From the NCBI RefSeq assembly GCF_902459565.1, contig NZ_CABPSN010000003.1:124001-188000 (forward strand): DNA of 64,000 nt, read 5' to 3'. Made by a program: the position numbers and the translations under genes. The notes below the pieces were generated by a model. It saw only the letters and a list, made by a program, of their open reading frames with translations. It had not been told where the DNA came from and searched no databases. Shown here piece after piece: positions 1 to 9,796 of this stretch. Position 1 is the first letter of the stretch. Every line of letters begins with the position of its first letter. Source of the stretch: Pandoraea aquatica (lineage in GTDB: Bacteria > Pseudomonadota > Gammaproteobacteria > Burkholderiales > Burkholderiaceae).

Positions 1-1
1 C

Positions 2-940
2 TTCGCCGTACTCGGCGATGCGTCGCTGCTCGCCGCACGCGCGCAGGACGTCGGGTTGGGTGATGCCTGGCAGGCACTGCTCGGCAGTGGACGCGTGCAC
101 GTGTCGCACCATCCGCTTGCTGCCGCCGTGACGCCGGGGCAACTCGACGCCGCCAACGGCCGCTACGTGCTGGCATTGCTGGACGACGCCATCGACGGTG
201 CCATGGCCGGCACCTATGACGCGATCGTGACTGCGCCCTTGCAGAAGAGCACGATCAACGACTGTGGTGTGGCGTTCACCGGACACACCGAGTATTTGGC
301 CGAGCGTACGGGCACGCCGCGCGTCGTGATGATGCTCGCCGGCGGCGGGCTGCGTGTGGCGCTCGCCACCACGCATTTGCCGCTCGCGCAGGTGCCCGGC
401 GCGATTCGTCGCGACGATCTGCTGCAAACGCTCATCATCCTCAATCAGGATCTGATGCGTCACTTCGGGGTGACACGTCCGCGCATTCTCGTGACGGGGC
501 TCAACCCGCACGCCGGTGAGTCCGGCTATCTCGGGCGTGAGGAGATCGACGTCATCACACCGGCGCTCGACGACGCGCGCGCCGCCGGTATCGACGCACG
601 CGGACCTTACCCTGCCGACACGCTGTTTCAGCCCCGTCACCTCGAAGGTGCCGATGCGGTGCTCGCGATGTACCACGATCAGGGCTTGCCGGTGCTCAAA
701 TACGCGAGCTTCGGCGCGGGCGTGAACATCACGCTTGGGCTGCCGATCATCCGGACTTCGGTCGATCACGGCACCGCGCTCGACCTTGCGGGCACGGGGC
801 AAGCCGAGAGCGGCAGCCTGCTCGAAGCGCTGCGCACTGCGGCGACGATGGCGGCGAACGCTGCGTTACATGCGTCGACAACCGCACAACTGACCGCTGG
901 CGCGGGCGTCGATCCGCACGCCACGCCGCCGCGTTCCTAA
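2..940 (+). CDS. pdxA: 4-hydroxythreonine-4-phosphate dehydrogenase PdxA, 5' end outside the window
   Basis: PdxA oxidises 4-phosphohydroxy-L-threonine with NAD+ in the DXP-dependent pyridoxal phosphate pathway, in the cytosol. The reading frame is open from base 2 ([14 protein letters not shown]...), so the first twenty-odd residues and the start lie upstream of the window; a TTG at 56 is internal. Visible family motifs include [11 protein letters not shown], the metal-ligand segments TTHLPL and GLNPHAGE, the [10 protein letters not shown] segment with an aspartate ligand, and a C-terminal [14 protein letters not shown]. 312 residues are present. The stop is followed after 10 bp by rsmA, whose ribosome site AAGGAA overlaps the pdxA stop. 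The pdxA-rsmA pairing is classical in proteobacteria. Confidence 0.96.
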   Translation, partial: FAVLGDASLLAARAQDVGLGDAWQALLGSGRVHVSHHPLAAAVTPGQLDAANGRYVLALLDDAIDGAMAGTYDAIVTAPLQKSTINDCGVAFTGHTEYLAERTGTPRVVMMLAGGGLRVALATTHLPLAQVPGAIRRDDLLQTLIILNQDLMRHFGVTRPRILVTGLNPHAGESGYLGREEIDVITPALDDARAAGIDARGPYPADTLFQPRHLEGADAVLAMYHDQGLPVLKYASFGAGVNITLGLPIIRTSVDHGTALDLAGTGQAESGSLLEALRTAATMAANAALHASTTAQLTAGAGVDPHATPPRS

Positions 941-950
941 GGAATTTCAC

Positions 951-1784
951 ATGAGTAGCGCATCGAAGCGCACGGGCGTCCAACAGGGCCACGTGGCGCG
1001 CAAACGTTTTGGTCAGAACTTTCTCGTCGATATGGGCGTGATCGATTCGATCATCAGCGCCATTTCGCCGCGCAGCGACGATCTGATGGTCGAAATCGGT
1101 CCGGGCCTTGGCGCACTGACGACACCGCTCACCGAGTGGCTCGCGCATCTGCACGTCGTCGAACTCGACCGCGATCTGGTCGCGCGTCTGACGCGCAAGT
1201 TCGGCGAGCGCGTGAGCGTGCACGCCGGCGACGCCCTCGACTTCGATTTCGGTTCGCTCGTCCCGGAAGATCGTCGCGACGAAGCACCGCTGCGCATTGT
1301 CGGCAACCTGCCGTACAACATCTCCAGCCCGTTACTGTTTCATCTGATGCGCTACGCTGCACTCGTGCGCGACCAGCACTTCATGTTGCAGGACGAAGTG
1401 GTCGAGCGCATGGTGGCCCCGGCCGGCTCAAGCAACTACAGCCGCCTGTCGGTCATGCTTCAGTACCGCTACTGGATGGACAAGGTGCTGCACGTGCCGC
1501 CGGACGCCTTCAATCCGCCGCCAAAGGTCGATTCCGCAGTGGTCCGGATGATTCCGCGCGCCGTGGCCGATCTGCCGCAGGTCGATCTCGACGTGTTCGA
1601 GGCGGTGGTGGCGCAGGCGTTCTCGCAACGTCGCAAGATGCTGCGCAACACGTTGCACAGCTACCGCGACCGTGTGGATTTCGACGCGCTCGGCTTTGAC
1701 CTCACGCGTCGTGCCGAAGATGTGCCTGTCGACGAATACGTGAATCTGTCGCGCGCGATCAGCGGCGCCGGTTCACAAGGCTGA
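951..1784 (+). CDS. rsmA: 16S rRNA (adenine1518/1519-N6)-dimethyltransferase RsmA (KsgA)
   Basis: This SAM-dependent enzyme dimethylates two adjacent adenosines in the 3'-terminal hairpin of 16S rRNA late in 30S assembly. The 277-residue protein has FGQNFLVD at residues 20-27, the SAM-binding motif VEIGPGLG at 47-54 and the catalytic NLPYNIS at about 118, with [11 protein letters not shown] near the C-terminus; length matches the family (E. coli 273). The ATG at 951 is preceded by AAGGAA. It follows pdxA with 10 bp spacing, so co-transcription is likely. Its last 26 bp overlap the 3' end of the convergent EamA gene on the other strand. Confidence 0.97.
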   Translation: MSSASKRTGVQQGHVARKRFGQNFLVDMGVIDSIISAISPRSDDLMVEIGPGLGALTTPLTEWLAHLHVVELDRDLVARLTRKFGERVSVHAGDALDFDFGSLVPEDRRDEAPLRIVGNLPYNISSPLLFHLMRYAALVRDQHFMLQDEVVERMVAPAGSSNYSRLSVMLQYRYWMDKVLHVPPDAFNPPPKVDSAVVRMIPRAVADLPQVDLDVFEAVVAQAFSQRRKMLRNTLHSYRDRVDFDALGFDLTRRAEDVPVDEYVNLSRAISGAGSQG

Positions 1785-2649
1785 TCCCGGCGAAGACGAG
1801 GACGACGGCGCAGCCAAAGCGCCAGCCGACCGATTCGCCGAGAATCAGCACGCCGAACGTTACCCCGAACAGCGGGCTGAGGAACGAGAAGGAGGCGAGC
1901 CGCGCGGCGCTATACCGCGTGAGCAGCCAGAACCAGATCAGATAGCTCGCGAACGCCACGCCGATGGATTGGTAGACGAGGCTGATCCAGATGGTCGACG
2001 TCATGGGCCCGATCTGCACATTGCCCGTCGCCAGCGCCAGCGCGCACAGCAGGACCGCCGAGACGGCCAGCTGGTACAGCAAAGTCTTCGACGGCGCGGC
2101 GCTCGCCAGACGCGATGCCCGCACGACGACCGTCGTCATCCCCCAGAAGATACCGGCCAGAATGGCCAGCAGATCGCCGGGCCACGTGGTGGCGAGATCT
2201 GCGCCGCTGCCGTCCGAGAACGCCACGGCGATACCGCAAAACGCGACGGCCATGCCGAGCCATTGCATGGGTCGCAGCCGCTCGCTGGGCACCGTCCAGT
2301 GCAGGCCGATGGCGGTGAAGCACGGAGCGGAGTACAGAAACACCGCCATCCGCGACGCGGTCGTGTGCGTGAGGCCGACGAAGATGCAGAGAAATTCGAG
2401 CGAGAACAGCGCGCCTGCAAGAATGCCGGCGGGCAGCGTGCCGTCGCCGGTAATCAGGCGCTGGCGCCGCCACAGCATCCACGCGCCGACGAGGACGGTC
2501 GCCACGACGGAGCGCAGTCCGGCCTGCAAGACGGCGGGCACGACCGGCACGGCCAGTTTGACGGCGACTTGCTGACCTCCCCAGACCATGCACAGCCCCA
2601 GCATGATGGCGAGCGCCGTGGCATCGATCGGACGCGGTGTGGTTTTCAT
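1759..2649 (-). CDS. EamA (DMT superfamily) permease
   Basis: A 296-residue polytopic inner-membrane protein with about ten hydrophobic segments arranged as two EamA repeats, as in RhaT/YdcZ-type drug/metabolite transporters. Telling pieces are [17 protein letters not shown] at the start, [21 protein letters not shown] in the first repeat and [20 protein letters not shown] in the second. The frame is open further upstream, but the ATG at 2649 ([13 protein letters not shown]) begins just before the first membrane helix. The substrate cannot be told from sequence; amino acid or metabolite efflux is typical of the family. The gene is convergent with rsmA (26-bp overlap) and divergent from the rubredoxin gene. 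Confidence 0.88.
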   Translation of the reverse strand: MKTTPRPIDATALAIMLGLCMVWGGQQVAVKLAVPVVPAVLQAGLRSVVATVLVGAWMLWRRQRLITGDGTLPAGILAGALFSLEFLCIFVGLTHTTASRMAVFLYSAPCFTAIGLHWTVPSERLRPMQWLGMAVAFCGIAVAFSDGSGADLATTWPGDLLAILAGIFWGMTTVVVRASRLASAAPSKTLLYQLAVSAVLLCALALATGNVQIGPMTSTIWISLVYQSIGVAFASYLIWFWLLTRYSAARLASFSFLSPLFGVTFGVLILGESVGWRFGCAVVLVFAGISLVNRRR

Positions 2650-2956
2650 GAAATTAATTCGGATGACGATGCATCGTGGGCACGACGCGCAGAAGCGGTC
2701 ATTGTCACCGATCCTGATACTCAACGCATCAAACCGATGCCGCCAGCGCGGGTAATCTTTGTGGGCGTTCGTTCGTCTGTGCGGGTGCGATTGTCTCGTC
2801 GGGCGGGACAATATGTCCCCGCTGCCCCTGTTTATTGCGCATCGTCGCACCGATACAATGCTCCGCGAGGCGGCGCTCGTCCTTCGTCGAGCCAAGCCGC
2901 AGTCGTCGCTCATCCCTCGTTTTCACCGTATTCCGCTTCAGATTTAGCACTGACGT
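2650..2956. promoter_or_regulatory. Divergent promoter region with overlapping palindromes
   Basis: There is no gene in this gap. It separates the divergent EamA and rubredoxin genes. A 6-3-6 palindrome (GGGACA-ATA-TGTCCC) lies at 2805-2819, and a second pair of arms, ATTGTC at 2790-2795 and GACAAT at 2807-2812, overlaps it. A plausible -10 element TACAAT is at 2854-2859, about 100 bp before the rubredoxin start. The pattern suits a repressor site, but no regulator gene is adjacent. Confidence 0.35.
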
Positions 2957-3406
2957 ATGTACAAGAAAGGTTCTGCCGTCGAATTGCAGTTTTCCCCGTC
3001 GCGACTCAACGACGGCGCTGGCGATCCCTACTGGATCGATTTCACGCGCGACGAAGCGCAGGCACTGCTCGACGCGCTGCAAGCGCATCTGAGCCGTCCG
3101 GCGACGGATGCCTCGGCCACCGAATCCCCGCTGGTCTTCACATTGCTGGATCCGGGCATGACTAAGGCGTCCGCCGCCCTCGGTGACGACGGTGCGGCAG
3201 CGCTCTCGTCGGGTGAGACGGCAAGTGCGCGGAACACGGCATCGCGCCAATGGGTCTGTGTGATTTGCGGATGGATTTACGACGAAGCGGTGGGGTATCC
3301 GGAAGACGGTATTGCCCCGGGCACGCGCTGGGAAGATGTGCCGGACGACTGGCGTTGTCCGCTGTGCGATGTGGGTAAGGAAGACTTCGCGATGGTGGAG
3401 TTCTGA
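2957..3406 (+). CDS. Rubredoxin with N-terminal extension
   Basis: The C-terminal part from about residue 96 is a complete rubredoxin with an Fe(Cys)4 site: [20 protein letters not shown] and [14 protein letters not shown] supply the two CxxC pairs. Rubredoxins carry single electrons in the cytosol, for example to alkane hydroxylases or peroxide-handling enzymes. Free rubredoxins are about 55 residues; this one has 149, with an extra N-terminal region ([21 protein letters not shown] looks helical) and a linker rich in Ala, Ser and Thr. Codon choice in the extension matches genuine coding sequence, so the ATG at 2957 is kept although no good ribosome site precedes it; an internal ATG at 3158 behind CTGGATCC is an alternative. 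Confidence 0.85.
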   Translation: MYKKGSAVELQFSPSRLNDGAGDPYWIDFTRDEAQALLDALQAHLSRPATDASATESPLVFTLLDPGMTKASAALGDDGAAALSSGETASARNTASRQWVCVICGWIYDEAVGYPEDGIAPGTRWEDVPDDWRCPLCDVGKEDFAMVEF

Positions 3407-3457
3407 CGCGCCGCATTCGCGGCAACATGCCAGCGCATCGCGCCTGACGATAAAGCA

Positions 3458-3481
3458 AACGGCCGCCCTAGGGCGGCCGTT
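3458..3481. terminator. Bidirectional terminator between rubredoxin gene and gloA
   Basis: A perfect 24-bp palindrome (AACGGCCGCCC mirrored around TA) lies between the convergent rubredoxin gene and gloA. Its arms begin with AA and end with TT, so it can end transcription from either side, although the U tract is short. Confidence 0.7.
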
Positions 3482-3517
3482 GTCGCATCAAGCAGCGCAA
3501 TCGCGCAAGCGGTGGGC

Positions 3518-3919
3518 TTACAGACCGCCCTTGCTCGAATGCTTCTGGATCAGCTCGATCTTGTAGCCGTCCGGGTCTTCCACGAAGGCGATGACCGTGG
3601 TGCCGCCCTTGACCGGGCCCGCTTCGCGCGAGACCTTGCCGCCAGCGGCGCGGATCGTGTCGCAGGCTTTGTAGGCGTCGTCGACTTCAATGGCCAGATG
3701 GCCGAAGGCGGTGCCCATCTCGTACTTTTCCACGCCCCAGTTGTAGGTCAGTTCGAGGACGGTGTTTTCCGACTCTGCACCGTAGCCGACGAACGCCAGC
3801 GTGTACTTGTACTCGGGGTTCTCGCTCTGGCGCAGCAGTTGCATGCCGAGCACGCGCGTGTAGAAATCGATCGAGCGCTGCAGGTCGCCGACGCGCAGCA
3901 TGGTATGGAGCATTCGCAT
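3518..3919 (-). CDS. gloA: Lactoylglutathione lyase (glyoxalase I)
   Basis: Converts the hemithioacetal of methylglyoxal and glutathione to S-lactoylglutathione, a cytosolic detoxification step. The 133-residue protein is nearly collinear with E. coli Glo[21 protein letters not shown] at the start, [32 protein letters not shown] and [13 protein letters not shown]. These carry the four Ni-binding residues of the bacterial class (His5, a Glu in VLELTYN, the His in FGHLA and the Glu in KIELI). The ATG at 3919 is chosen over an upstream start because it matches the family start. It is the last gene of the glyQ-to-gloA minus-strand block. Confidence 0.97.
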   Translation of the reverse strand: MRMLHTMLRVGDLQRSIDFYTRVLGMQLLRQSENPEYKYTLAFVGYGAESENTVLELTYNWGVEKYEMGTAFGHLAIEVDDAYKACDTIRAAGGKVSREAGPVKGGTTVIAFVEDPDGYKIELIQKHSSKGGL

Positions 3920-4037
3920 GGTGTTTTCAGTGTGGGGACAACGAAAACTCAATTGTACCCGCGACCATGAAAATGAACATCATTCATGTTGCGTTGAGTC
4001 ATTCTCCACTGAAGACGTAGAGATTTGCGACATTCGC

Positions 4038-4997
4038 TTAGAACTCAGGCAACCACTCGGGGGCGTGCGACTTGAGCGTATCGCGGGCCGCTTCGAATTC
4101 CGGGAAGATCGATGCCACGGCCTGCCAGAAGCGCGGCCCGTGGTTCATCTCCTTCAGATGTGCGAGTTCGTGCGCCACGACGTAATCGATCACGCCCAGC
4201 GGGAAGTGGATCAGCCGCCAGTTCAGGCGAATGCGTCCGTCGGCGCTGCAACTGCCCCAGCGCGTCGTTGCCGACGACAGCCCGAGCGCGGTGTAACGCA
4301 CACCCAACCGCTCGCCGTAGACGTCCAGCCGTGACGTGAAGAGCTTGCGCGCCTCCTGCTGCAACCAGCCCTGCACGCGGTCGCGCATCTGCTCGGGGGC
4401 GGCTTGTGGCGGCAGATCGAGCCACAGCGTGTGCGTGTGGATGTCGTACTGGGCGGCACCCGAGCGTCCGCCGAGACGAACCGTCAGCGTGTGGCCGAGG
4501 TAGGGCAGCGATGCGCCGTCGGCCCACGTTACACGCGGAATCACCCGGTGCGCGGCGCGTTCGCGGAATTCGGCGATCTTGCTGAAGATCCAGCGCTTTT
4601 TCTCGACGACGGCTGCTTCCACGTCGGCAATCGTGACCCAGCGCGGGGCGGTGACGGCCAGCCCCGACTCGTCGATCATGAAGCCGATGGTGCGGCGCGA
4701 GGAGCGCTTGAAACGGTAGTAGAGCGCGTGGCCGTCGAGCATGATGACGCGCTCGCCCGGCGCGGGGGCGCGACGCGGCCCGGCACCCGGGGCGAGCGAT
4801 GCAGAATCGCTCGTGGCCGTGGCCGTGGGTGCGGAGGCGTGGACAGGCGTGGCCGGTGCGGTTGATGGTGCGGGGGCGTCGGTAGCGACACCATTGGCTT
4901 CGGCCGCAGGGCTGCCGAACAGATCGAGTTCCATCTGGGGTGCAGGGGTCTCATGCCGGGAGCGGCTATCGCGTGTGGCGGGTTGGGCTTTCGACAT
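4038..4997 (-). CDS. YgjP/SprT-like zinc metallopeptidase family protein (M48/DUF45)
   Basis: A 319-residue protein. The last 210 residues form the DUF45/YgjP domain, with HELAH at 276-280 followed by MNHGPRFW, giving the third zinc-ligand His. The first 100 residues are a low-complexity tail rich in Ala, Pro and Thr that holds the short motif QMELDLFGSP. The family resembles minimal gluzincin peptidases; physiological substrates are not established. It lies 24 bp downstream of plsC in the same orientation. In Burkholderiales this gene regularly sits between plsC and gloA, which supports the reading frame but does not reveal its job. Confidence 0.88.
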   Translation of the reverse strand: MSKAQPATRDSRSRHETPAPQMELDLFGSPAAEANGVATDAPAPSTAPATPVHASAPTATATSDSASLAPGAGPRRAPAPGERVIMLDGHALYYRFKRSSRRTIGFMIDESGLAVTAPRWVTIADVEAAVVEKKRWIFSKIAEFRERAAHRVIPRVTWADGASLPYLGHTLTVRLGGRSGAAQYDIHTHTLWLDLPPQAAPEQMRDRVQGWLQQEARKLFTSRLDVYGERLGVRYTALGLSSATTRWGSCSADGRIRLNWRLIHFPLGVIDYVVAHELAHLKEMNHGPRFWQAVASIFPEFEAARDTLKSHAPEWLPEF

Positions 4998-5021
4998 GAG
5001 ACGGTCTCGCGTGAGGCGCAG

Positions 5022-5798
5022 TCAGGTCCGGGGTGTCGCGTCGGAGGGTTCAGACGCGCTCGTCCTCGGTTTCGACGTATAAGCGGCGGGGTCGATACGT
5101 ATCATTTCGCGCTCGATCCACTCGGCGACATCGGCGTTGACGGCTTCGGCCGTGCGGCCTGCCGTCTCGATGACCGGACCGATCGAGACGATCACTTCCC
5201 CGGGAAATTTCATGAACGAGTTGCGCGGCCAGACACGTCCGGCATTGTGTGCAACGGGTACGACGGGAGCGCCGGTCGCCGCAGCCAGACGTGCGCCGCC
5301 CGACTTGTATTTGTTGCGCGAGCCGGTCTTCGTGCGCGTGCCTTCCGGGAACATGATGATCCACGATCCCTCCGACAGACGCTCGCGCCCTTGCGTCACG
5401 ACCGACGAGAAAGCGTCCGTGCCCTTGCGGCGATCGATGTGAATCATGCTCAGCAGACCCAGCGCCCAGCCGAAGAACGGCACGAACAGCAACTCACGCT
5501 TGAACACGAAGCACAGCGGGCGCGGCATCAGCGCCGGTAGCGCCACCGTCTCCCATGCCGATTGATGCTTCGACAGAATGATCGCAGGCGTATCGGGCAG
5601 GTTTTCCCAGCCGATCACGCGATAGCGAATGCCGCAGAGCTTGTCGCCGACCCAAATCACGACCTTGCACCAGCCTACCGCGAACCAATAACGCTGCACG
5701 CGCGACAGGAACGGAAATGACAGGATGCACGCGATGGCGTACGGAATCGTCCAGACGATCTGGAAGATGAAGAAGAGAATCGAACGAAGTTGACGCAT
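5022..5798 (-). CDS. plsC: 1-acyl-sn-glycerol-3-phosphate acyltransferase
   Basis: Transfers an acyl chain to lysophosphatidate to make phosphatidate, at the inner membrane. The 258-residue protein begins with one or two membrane helices (RSILFFIFQIVWTIPYAIAC), then the acyltransferase motifs: KHQSAWE with His78 and Glu83 (an HX4E form of the usual HX4D box) and FPEGTRT at 150-156. The HX4E form is seen in relatives of this group, so it is probably not a defect. It lies 124 bp downstream of gmhB and 24 bp upstream of the metallopeptidase gene. Confidence 0.93.
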   Translation of the reverse strand: MRQLRSILFFIFQIVWTIPYAIACILSFPFLSRVQRYWFAVGWCKVVIWVGDKLCGIRYRVIGWENLPDTPAIILSKHQSAWETVALPALMPRPLCFVFKRELLFVPFFGWALGLLSMIHIDRRKGTDAFSSVVTQGRERLSEGSWIIMFPEGTRTKTGSRNKYKSGGARLAAATGAPVVPVAHNAGRVWPRNSFMKFPGEVIVSIGPVIETAGRTAEAVNADVAEWIEREMIRIDPAAYTSKPRTSASEPSDATPRT

Positions 5799-5922
5799 GG
5801 GGTTTCGGGCCTGGGATCGATCGCCTTCGCGAGACGTTTGCGCGTGACCGCGTCATAGTACGCGCGGTGGGGCGGCAGTTCAGCGAAGGCTGGGCGGTCG
5901 TTGTTCGGTAGCGCGCGTGAGG

Positions 5923-6507
5923 TTACGCGTCCTCGTCGGCAAGCAGATCGTTGACGAACGCCGCCAGACTATCGTGCACGCGCGTGCCGTCGGGCAGGTT
6001 GCCTGCGGCGAGCGTCTTCTTGCCCTTGCCGGTGAGTACCAGATGCGGCTGCGCGCCCACGGCGGCGGCCGCCTGAAGATCGCGCAGCGAATCGCCCACA
6101 GCCGGCACCCCGGTCAGATCGACTTCGTAGCGTCGCGCGATTTCCTGGAACAGGCCGGGCTTGGGCTTGCGGCAATCGCAGGCATCCACCGCGGTGTGCG
6201 GGCAGAAAAACACCGCGTCGATGCGTCCGCCGGCGGCTGCCGCCAGCTTCGACATCTTCGCGTGCATCGCACCGAGCGTCGCCATGTCGAAAAGACCGCG
6301 CCCCACACCCGACTGATTCGTCGCGACGACCACACGGTACCCGGCCTGATTCAGCCGGCCGATGGCCTCGAGACTGCCGGGCAGCGGCACCCACTCGTCC
6401 GTCGACTTGATGAATTGATCCGAGTCGGCGTTGATCACGCCGTCCCGGTCGAGAATCACGAGTTTTCGGGCGGCGGGGCCGAGGGTGCGATCTTTACGCG
6501 AATCCAT
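5923..6507 (-). CDS. gmhB: D-glycero-beta-D-manno-heptose 1,7-bisphosphate 7-phosphatase
   Basis: A HAD-superfamily phosphatase that removes the C7 phosphate during synthesis of ADP-heptose for the LPS inner core. The 194-residue protein shows the HAD nucleophile motif LDRDGVIN (Asp20, Asp22), the ATNQSGVGRG loop, a zinc-binding cluster CPHTAVDACDC (Cys102, His104, Cys110, Cys112), the lysine segment RKPKPGLF and GDSLRDLQAA. It starts 27 bp after glyS, and co-transcription with glyQS is typical in this group. Confidence 0.95.
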   Translation of the reverse strand: MDSRKDRTLGPAARKLVILDRDGVINADSDQFIKSTDEWVPLPGSLEAIGRLNQAGYRVVVATNQSGVGRGLFDMATLGAMHAKMSKLAAAAGGRIDAVFFCPHTAVDACDCRKPKPGLFQEIARRYEVDLTGVPAVGDSLRDLQAAAAVGAQPHLVLTGKGKKTLAAGNLPDGTRVHDSLAAFVNDLLADEDA

Positions 6508-6534
6508 GAGTAGCTCAGTTGACTCGTTGGAACA

Positions 6535-8655
6535 TCAGGCGGCGAGCTTCGAGAGATCGGCCACGCGGTTCATCTGGAAGTGTAGGTTCTTGAGCAAGGC
6601 GAGACGGTTGTTGCGCAACGCGTCCTCCTCGGCCATCACCATCACGTCGTTGAAGAAGGCGTCGACCGCATCGCGCAGTTCGGCCAGCGCGGAGAGCGCC
6701 TGTGCGTACTCGCGTGCTTCGAACTTCTGCTCGACCACCGGGGTGACCTTTTCGAGGGCGGCGTGAAGCGCCTTCTCGGCCGATTCCAGCAGCAGGTCGG
6801 GCGAAATCGTGCCGTCGGCCGGCGGTGCCGTCTTCTTCAGGATGTTGCCGATACGCTTGTTCGCGGCCGCGAGGGCTTCGGCTTGCGGCAGCGCCGAGAA
6901 AGCGCGCACGGCATCCAGACGCTCGATCAGATCGCCGAGATACTTCGGGTGATCGGCCAGCACGGCTTCGATCTCGTTGGCAGCATAACCCTGCTCTCGC
7001 AGGTAGCCGCGCAGACGGTCGAGCACGAACTGGTAGACGTCGTTCAGGTAAGCGGAGTCGGCCACGCCCGTCGTGAACTGCTTGTACGTGACGTTCAGCA
7101 GGTCCGGCAGCATCACCGGCAGACGCTTTTCGATGAGCATACGCACGATGCCCAGCGCGTGACGTCGCAGCGCGAACGGATCTTTCTCGCCCGTCGGTTG
7201 CAGGCCGATGCCCCAGATGCCGACCAGCGTTTCGAGCTTGTCGGCCAGTGCCACCACCGTGCCGGTGGTGCTGGTGGGCAGGGCGTCGCCGGCGAAACGC
7301 GGCTGATAGTGTTCCGAGCAGGCCAGCGCGACGTCGGCGGCTTCGCCGTCATGACGTGCGTAGTACGTGCCCATCGTGCCTTGCAATTCGGGGAACTCAC
7401 CGACCATGTCGGTCAGCAGGTCGGCCTTGGCCAGCAGTGCGCCGCGCTCGGCGAGTTTCACGCCGTCCTGATCCGCACCGATCATGTGGGCGATCGCACC
7501 GGCGAGCTTCACCAGACGCTGCGTGCGCTCGAACTGCGAGCCCAGCTTGTTGTGGTACACGACGTTGGCGAGCAGCGGCACGCGATCGGCCAGCGGCTTC
7601 TTCTTGTCCTGCTCGAAGAAGAACTTCGCATCGGCCAGACGCGGGCGCACCACGCGCTCATTACCCGTCACGATCTGCTCGGGGCTGCCCGTCTCGATGT
7701 TGGAGACGATCAGGAAGCGGTTCGTCAGACGACCACCTTCGGCCAGCGGCTTGTCGGTGAGCGCGAAATACTTTTGGTTCGTCTGCATCGTGAGAATCAG
7801 ACATTCCTGCGGCACTGCCAGGAATTCCTTCTCGAAATGGCAGGCGTAGATTGCGGGCCATTCGACGAGTGCGGTCACTTCGTCGAGCAGTGAATCCGGC
7901 ATCACCACGTGGTCGTTGCCGGCGGCAGCGAGCAGTTGCGTGCGGATGGCGTCGCGACGACCGGTGAAGCTCGCTACGACCTTGCCTTCGGTTTCCAGCG
8001 TGGCGGCGTAGGCGTCGGCATTGGCGACGGTGACTTCACCCTTCGACAGGAAGCGATGGCCCTGCGTCTTGTTGCCCGACGCGAGACCGATGGCCGTCGC
8101 GGGCACGAGCGTGTCGCCGTGCAGCGCGATCAGACCGTGCACCGGGCGCACGAACTGTACCGTCTCGCCGTCCGGACGCTGATAGCTCATGACCTTCGGA
8201 ATCGGCAGCTTGCCGAGCGTTTCGTCGAGCGAGGCTTGCAGCGCGTCGGCCAGTTGGGCGCCGGCAGCGGTATAGGTGTGGAAGAAGGCTTCGGCCTTGC
8301 CGTCCATTGCACGCTCCAGGCTCGCGACCGGTAGGTCGGCGAAGCCCATCGCGGCGAGTTTCTTCGCGAGCGGCGGAGTGGGGTTGCCGTTGGCGTCGAG
8401 CGCGACGGACACCGGCAGCACTTTGGCGCGAATGGTGGCATCCGGGGCGCGGTCGAGCACGTTCGTGATCGAGACGGCCAGACGGCGCGGCGTAGCGAAC
8501 GGCGTGACGACGCTGGCGTCCGTGGTGAGCCCGCGCGTGCGCAGGCCGTTGGCGATGCCGTCGGCAAACGCGTCGCCCAGACGCGCCAGTGCCTTCGGCG
8601 GCAATTCTTCGGTCAGCAGTTCGACCAGCAGGGTGCGTTGTGCGGTGCTCATCAT
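6535..8655 (-). CDS. glyS: Glycyl-tRNA synthetase beta subunit
   Basis: The beta subunit of the alpha2-beta2 glycyl-tRNA synthetase, which contributes tRNA recognition and the anticodon-binding region. The 706-residue frame starts [15 protein letters not shown], typical of GlyS, continues through the conserved [17 protein letters not shown] and [14 protein letters not shown] region and ends with an anticodon-binding domain. Its start overlaps the glyQ stop: two ATG codons in tandem at 8655 and 8652, the first in an ATGA overlap with the glyQ TGA. This implies translational coupling and equal subunit supply. Confidence 0.97.
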   Translation of the reverse strand: MMSTAQRTLLVELLTEELPPKALARLGDAFADGIANGLRTRGLTTDASVVTPFATPRRLAVSITNVLDRAPDATIRAKVLPVSVALDANGNPTPPLAKKLAAMGFADLPVASLERAMDGKAEAFFHTYTAAGAQLADALQASLDETLGKLPIPKVMSYQRPDGETVQFVRPVHGLIALHGDTLVPATAIGLASGNKTQGHRFLSKGEVTVANADAYAATLETEGKVVASFTGRRDAIRTQLLAAAGNDHVVMPDSLLDEVTALVEWPAIYACHFEKEFLAVPQECLILTMQTNQKYFALTDKPLAEGGRLTNRFLIVSNIETGSPEQIVTGNERVVRPRLADAKFFFEQDKKKPLADRVPLLANVVYHNKLGSQFERTQRLVKLAGAIAHMIGADQDGVKLAERGALLAKADLLTDMVGEFPELQGTMGTYYARHDGEAADVALACSEHYQPRFAGDALPTSTTGTVVALADKLETLVGIWGIGLQPTGEKDPFALRRHALGIVRMLIEKRLPVMLPDLLNVTYKQFTTGVADSAYLNDVYQFVLDRLRGYLREQGYAANEIEAVLADHPKYLGDLIERLDAVRAFSALPQAEALAAANKRIGNILKKTAPPADGTISPDLLLESAEKALHAALEKVTPVVEQKFEAREYAQALSALAELRDAVDAFFNDVMVMAEEDALRNNRLALLKNLHFQMNRVADLSKLAA

Positions 8656-9590
8656 GCGGCTTGCGTTTTGGTTTGGGCGGCGGGGGCGTTCAGCATCGGG
8701 AAGCCGAGCTTTTCGCGCGAAGCGTAGTAGGCCTGTGCGATCAGGCGCGACAGCGCGCGGATACGGCCAATATACGCCGCGCGCTCGGTCACCGAGATGG
8801 CGCCGCGCGCGTCGAGCAGGTTGAAGGTGTGCGCGGCCTTGAGAATCATCTCGTAGGCGGGCAGCGCCAGTTCGGCTTCGATGAGACGCTTGGCTTCGCT
8901 CTCGTAGTTGTCGAAGAAGCTGAACAGCATCGGCTGATTCGAGTGCTCGAAGTTGTACGTCGACTGCTCCACTTCGTTCTGATGGAACACGTCGCCGTAG
9001 GTCAGGCGGCGCTTGACCGGGCCTTCAGGCGTTTGCTCTTCCCACTCGGTCCACACGAGGTCGTAGACGTTCTCGACCTGTTGCAGATACATCGCCAGAC
9101 GCTCGATGCCGTACGTGATTTCGCCGAGCACCGGCTTGCAATCGAGGCCGCCCACTTGCTGGAAGTAGGTGAACTGCGTGACTTCCATGCCGTTGAGCCA
9201 GACTTCCCAGCCCAGACCCCAGGCGCCGAGCGTGGGGTTTTCCCAGTCGTCTTCGACGAAGCGCACGTCGTTTTCGGTCAGATCGAGACCGAGCGCGCGC
9301 AGCGAGCCCAGATACAGGTCGAGGATGTTTTCCGGGGCCGGCTTGAGCACCACCTGATACTGGTAGTAGTGCTGCATGCGGTTCGGGTTCTCACCGTAAC
9401 GGCCATCCTTGGGACGGCGCGACGGCTGCACATAGGCAGCGCGCCACGGCTCCGGACCGATCGCGCGCAGGAACGTGGCAGTGTGCGAGGTACCGGCGCC
9501 GACCTCCATGTCGTAAGGCTGGAGCAACGCACAGCCTTGCTTGTCCCAGTAATCCTGCAACGTCAGGATGACTTGTTGAAAGGTAAGCAT
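8652..9590 (-). CDS. glyQ: Glycyl-tRNA synthetase alpha subunit
   Basis: The catalytic class II subunit of bacterial glycyl-tRNA synthetase, charging tRNA-Gly with glycine and ATP. The 312-residue protein starts [20 protein letters not shown], contains [39 protein letters not shown] and [20 protein letters not shown], and ends in an Ala/Gln/Thr tail. The ATG at 9590 is chosen over an upstream in-frame start because it matches the family start. It is first in the glyQ-glyS-gmhB-plsC-metallopeptidase-gloA block. A GC-rich hairpin at 9648-9663 sits in its leader. Confidence 0.97.
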   Translation of the reverse strand: MLTFQQVILTLQDYWDKQGCALLQPYDMEVGAGTSHTATFLRAIGPEPWRAAYVQPSRRPKDGRYGENPNRMQHYYQYQVVLKPAPENILDLYLGSLRALGLDLTENDVRFVEDDWENPTLGAWGLGWEVWLNGMEVTQFTYFQQVGGLDCKPVLGEITYGIERLAMYLQQVENVYDLVWTEWEEQTPEGPVKRRLTYGDVFHQNEVEQSTYNFEHSNQPMLFSFFDNYESEAKRLIEAELALPAYEMILKAAHTFNLLDARGAISVTERAAYIGRIRALSRLIAQAYYASREKLGFPMLNAPAAQTKTQAA

Positions 9591-9732
9591 GATGAATTCG
9601 CGCGGACGAACAGGAAAAAATGCGGATTTTGCGCAGTCTTTCGGCCCGGCCGCGAGCGCGGCCAAAAGACTAAAACGTTGAATTTTAGCGGGAATTCGAC
9701 CCGAACGGGGCGCCGATGGCCCCAGCGTGACA

Positions 9733-9768
9733 CGACAGGGGGATTTTCACGTCCCCCTGTGTCGTTTT
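9733..9768. terminator. Hairpin between lnt and glyQ
   Basis: A 9-bp stem (ACAGGGGGA at 9735-9743 with TCCCCCTGT at 9752-9760) has an 8-base loop. It lies between the lnt stop and the glyQ start, and is followed on the plus strand by GTCGTTTT. For the minus-strand lnt transcript it lacks a good U tract, so it may be a processing or pausing hairpin instead. Confidence 0.45.
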
Positions 9769-9796
9769 GACGATGCGATGCCTGCCGTTTTGCCGA

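Noticed and set aside
1759-1784. Possible assembly or frameshift error where rsmA and the EamA gene overlap
   Set aside because: Both proteins end with family-like residues and convergent 3' overlaps of this size are normal in compact genomes.
1969-3165. Long plus-strand open frame of 398 codons
   Set aside because: It is antisense to the EamA gene for most of its length, has a Gln/His/Arg-rich shadow composition and no ribosome site. It arises from high G+C at third positions.
5022-5798. Inactive plsC because HX4D is HX4E
   Set aside because: All other motifs are intact and the HX4E form is, as far as I recall, common in related PlsC proteins of this bacterial group.
6763-9770. Long plus-strand frames opposite glyS and glyQ (6763-7893, 8589-9770)
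   Set aside because: They mirror the strong GlyS/GlyQ reading frames on the other strand and have Arg/Gln/His-rich, non-protein-like composition.
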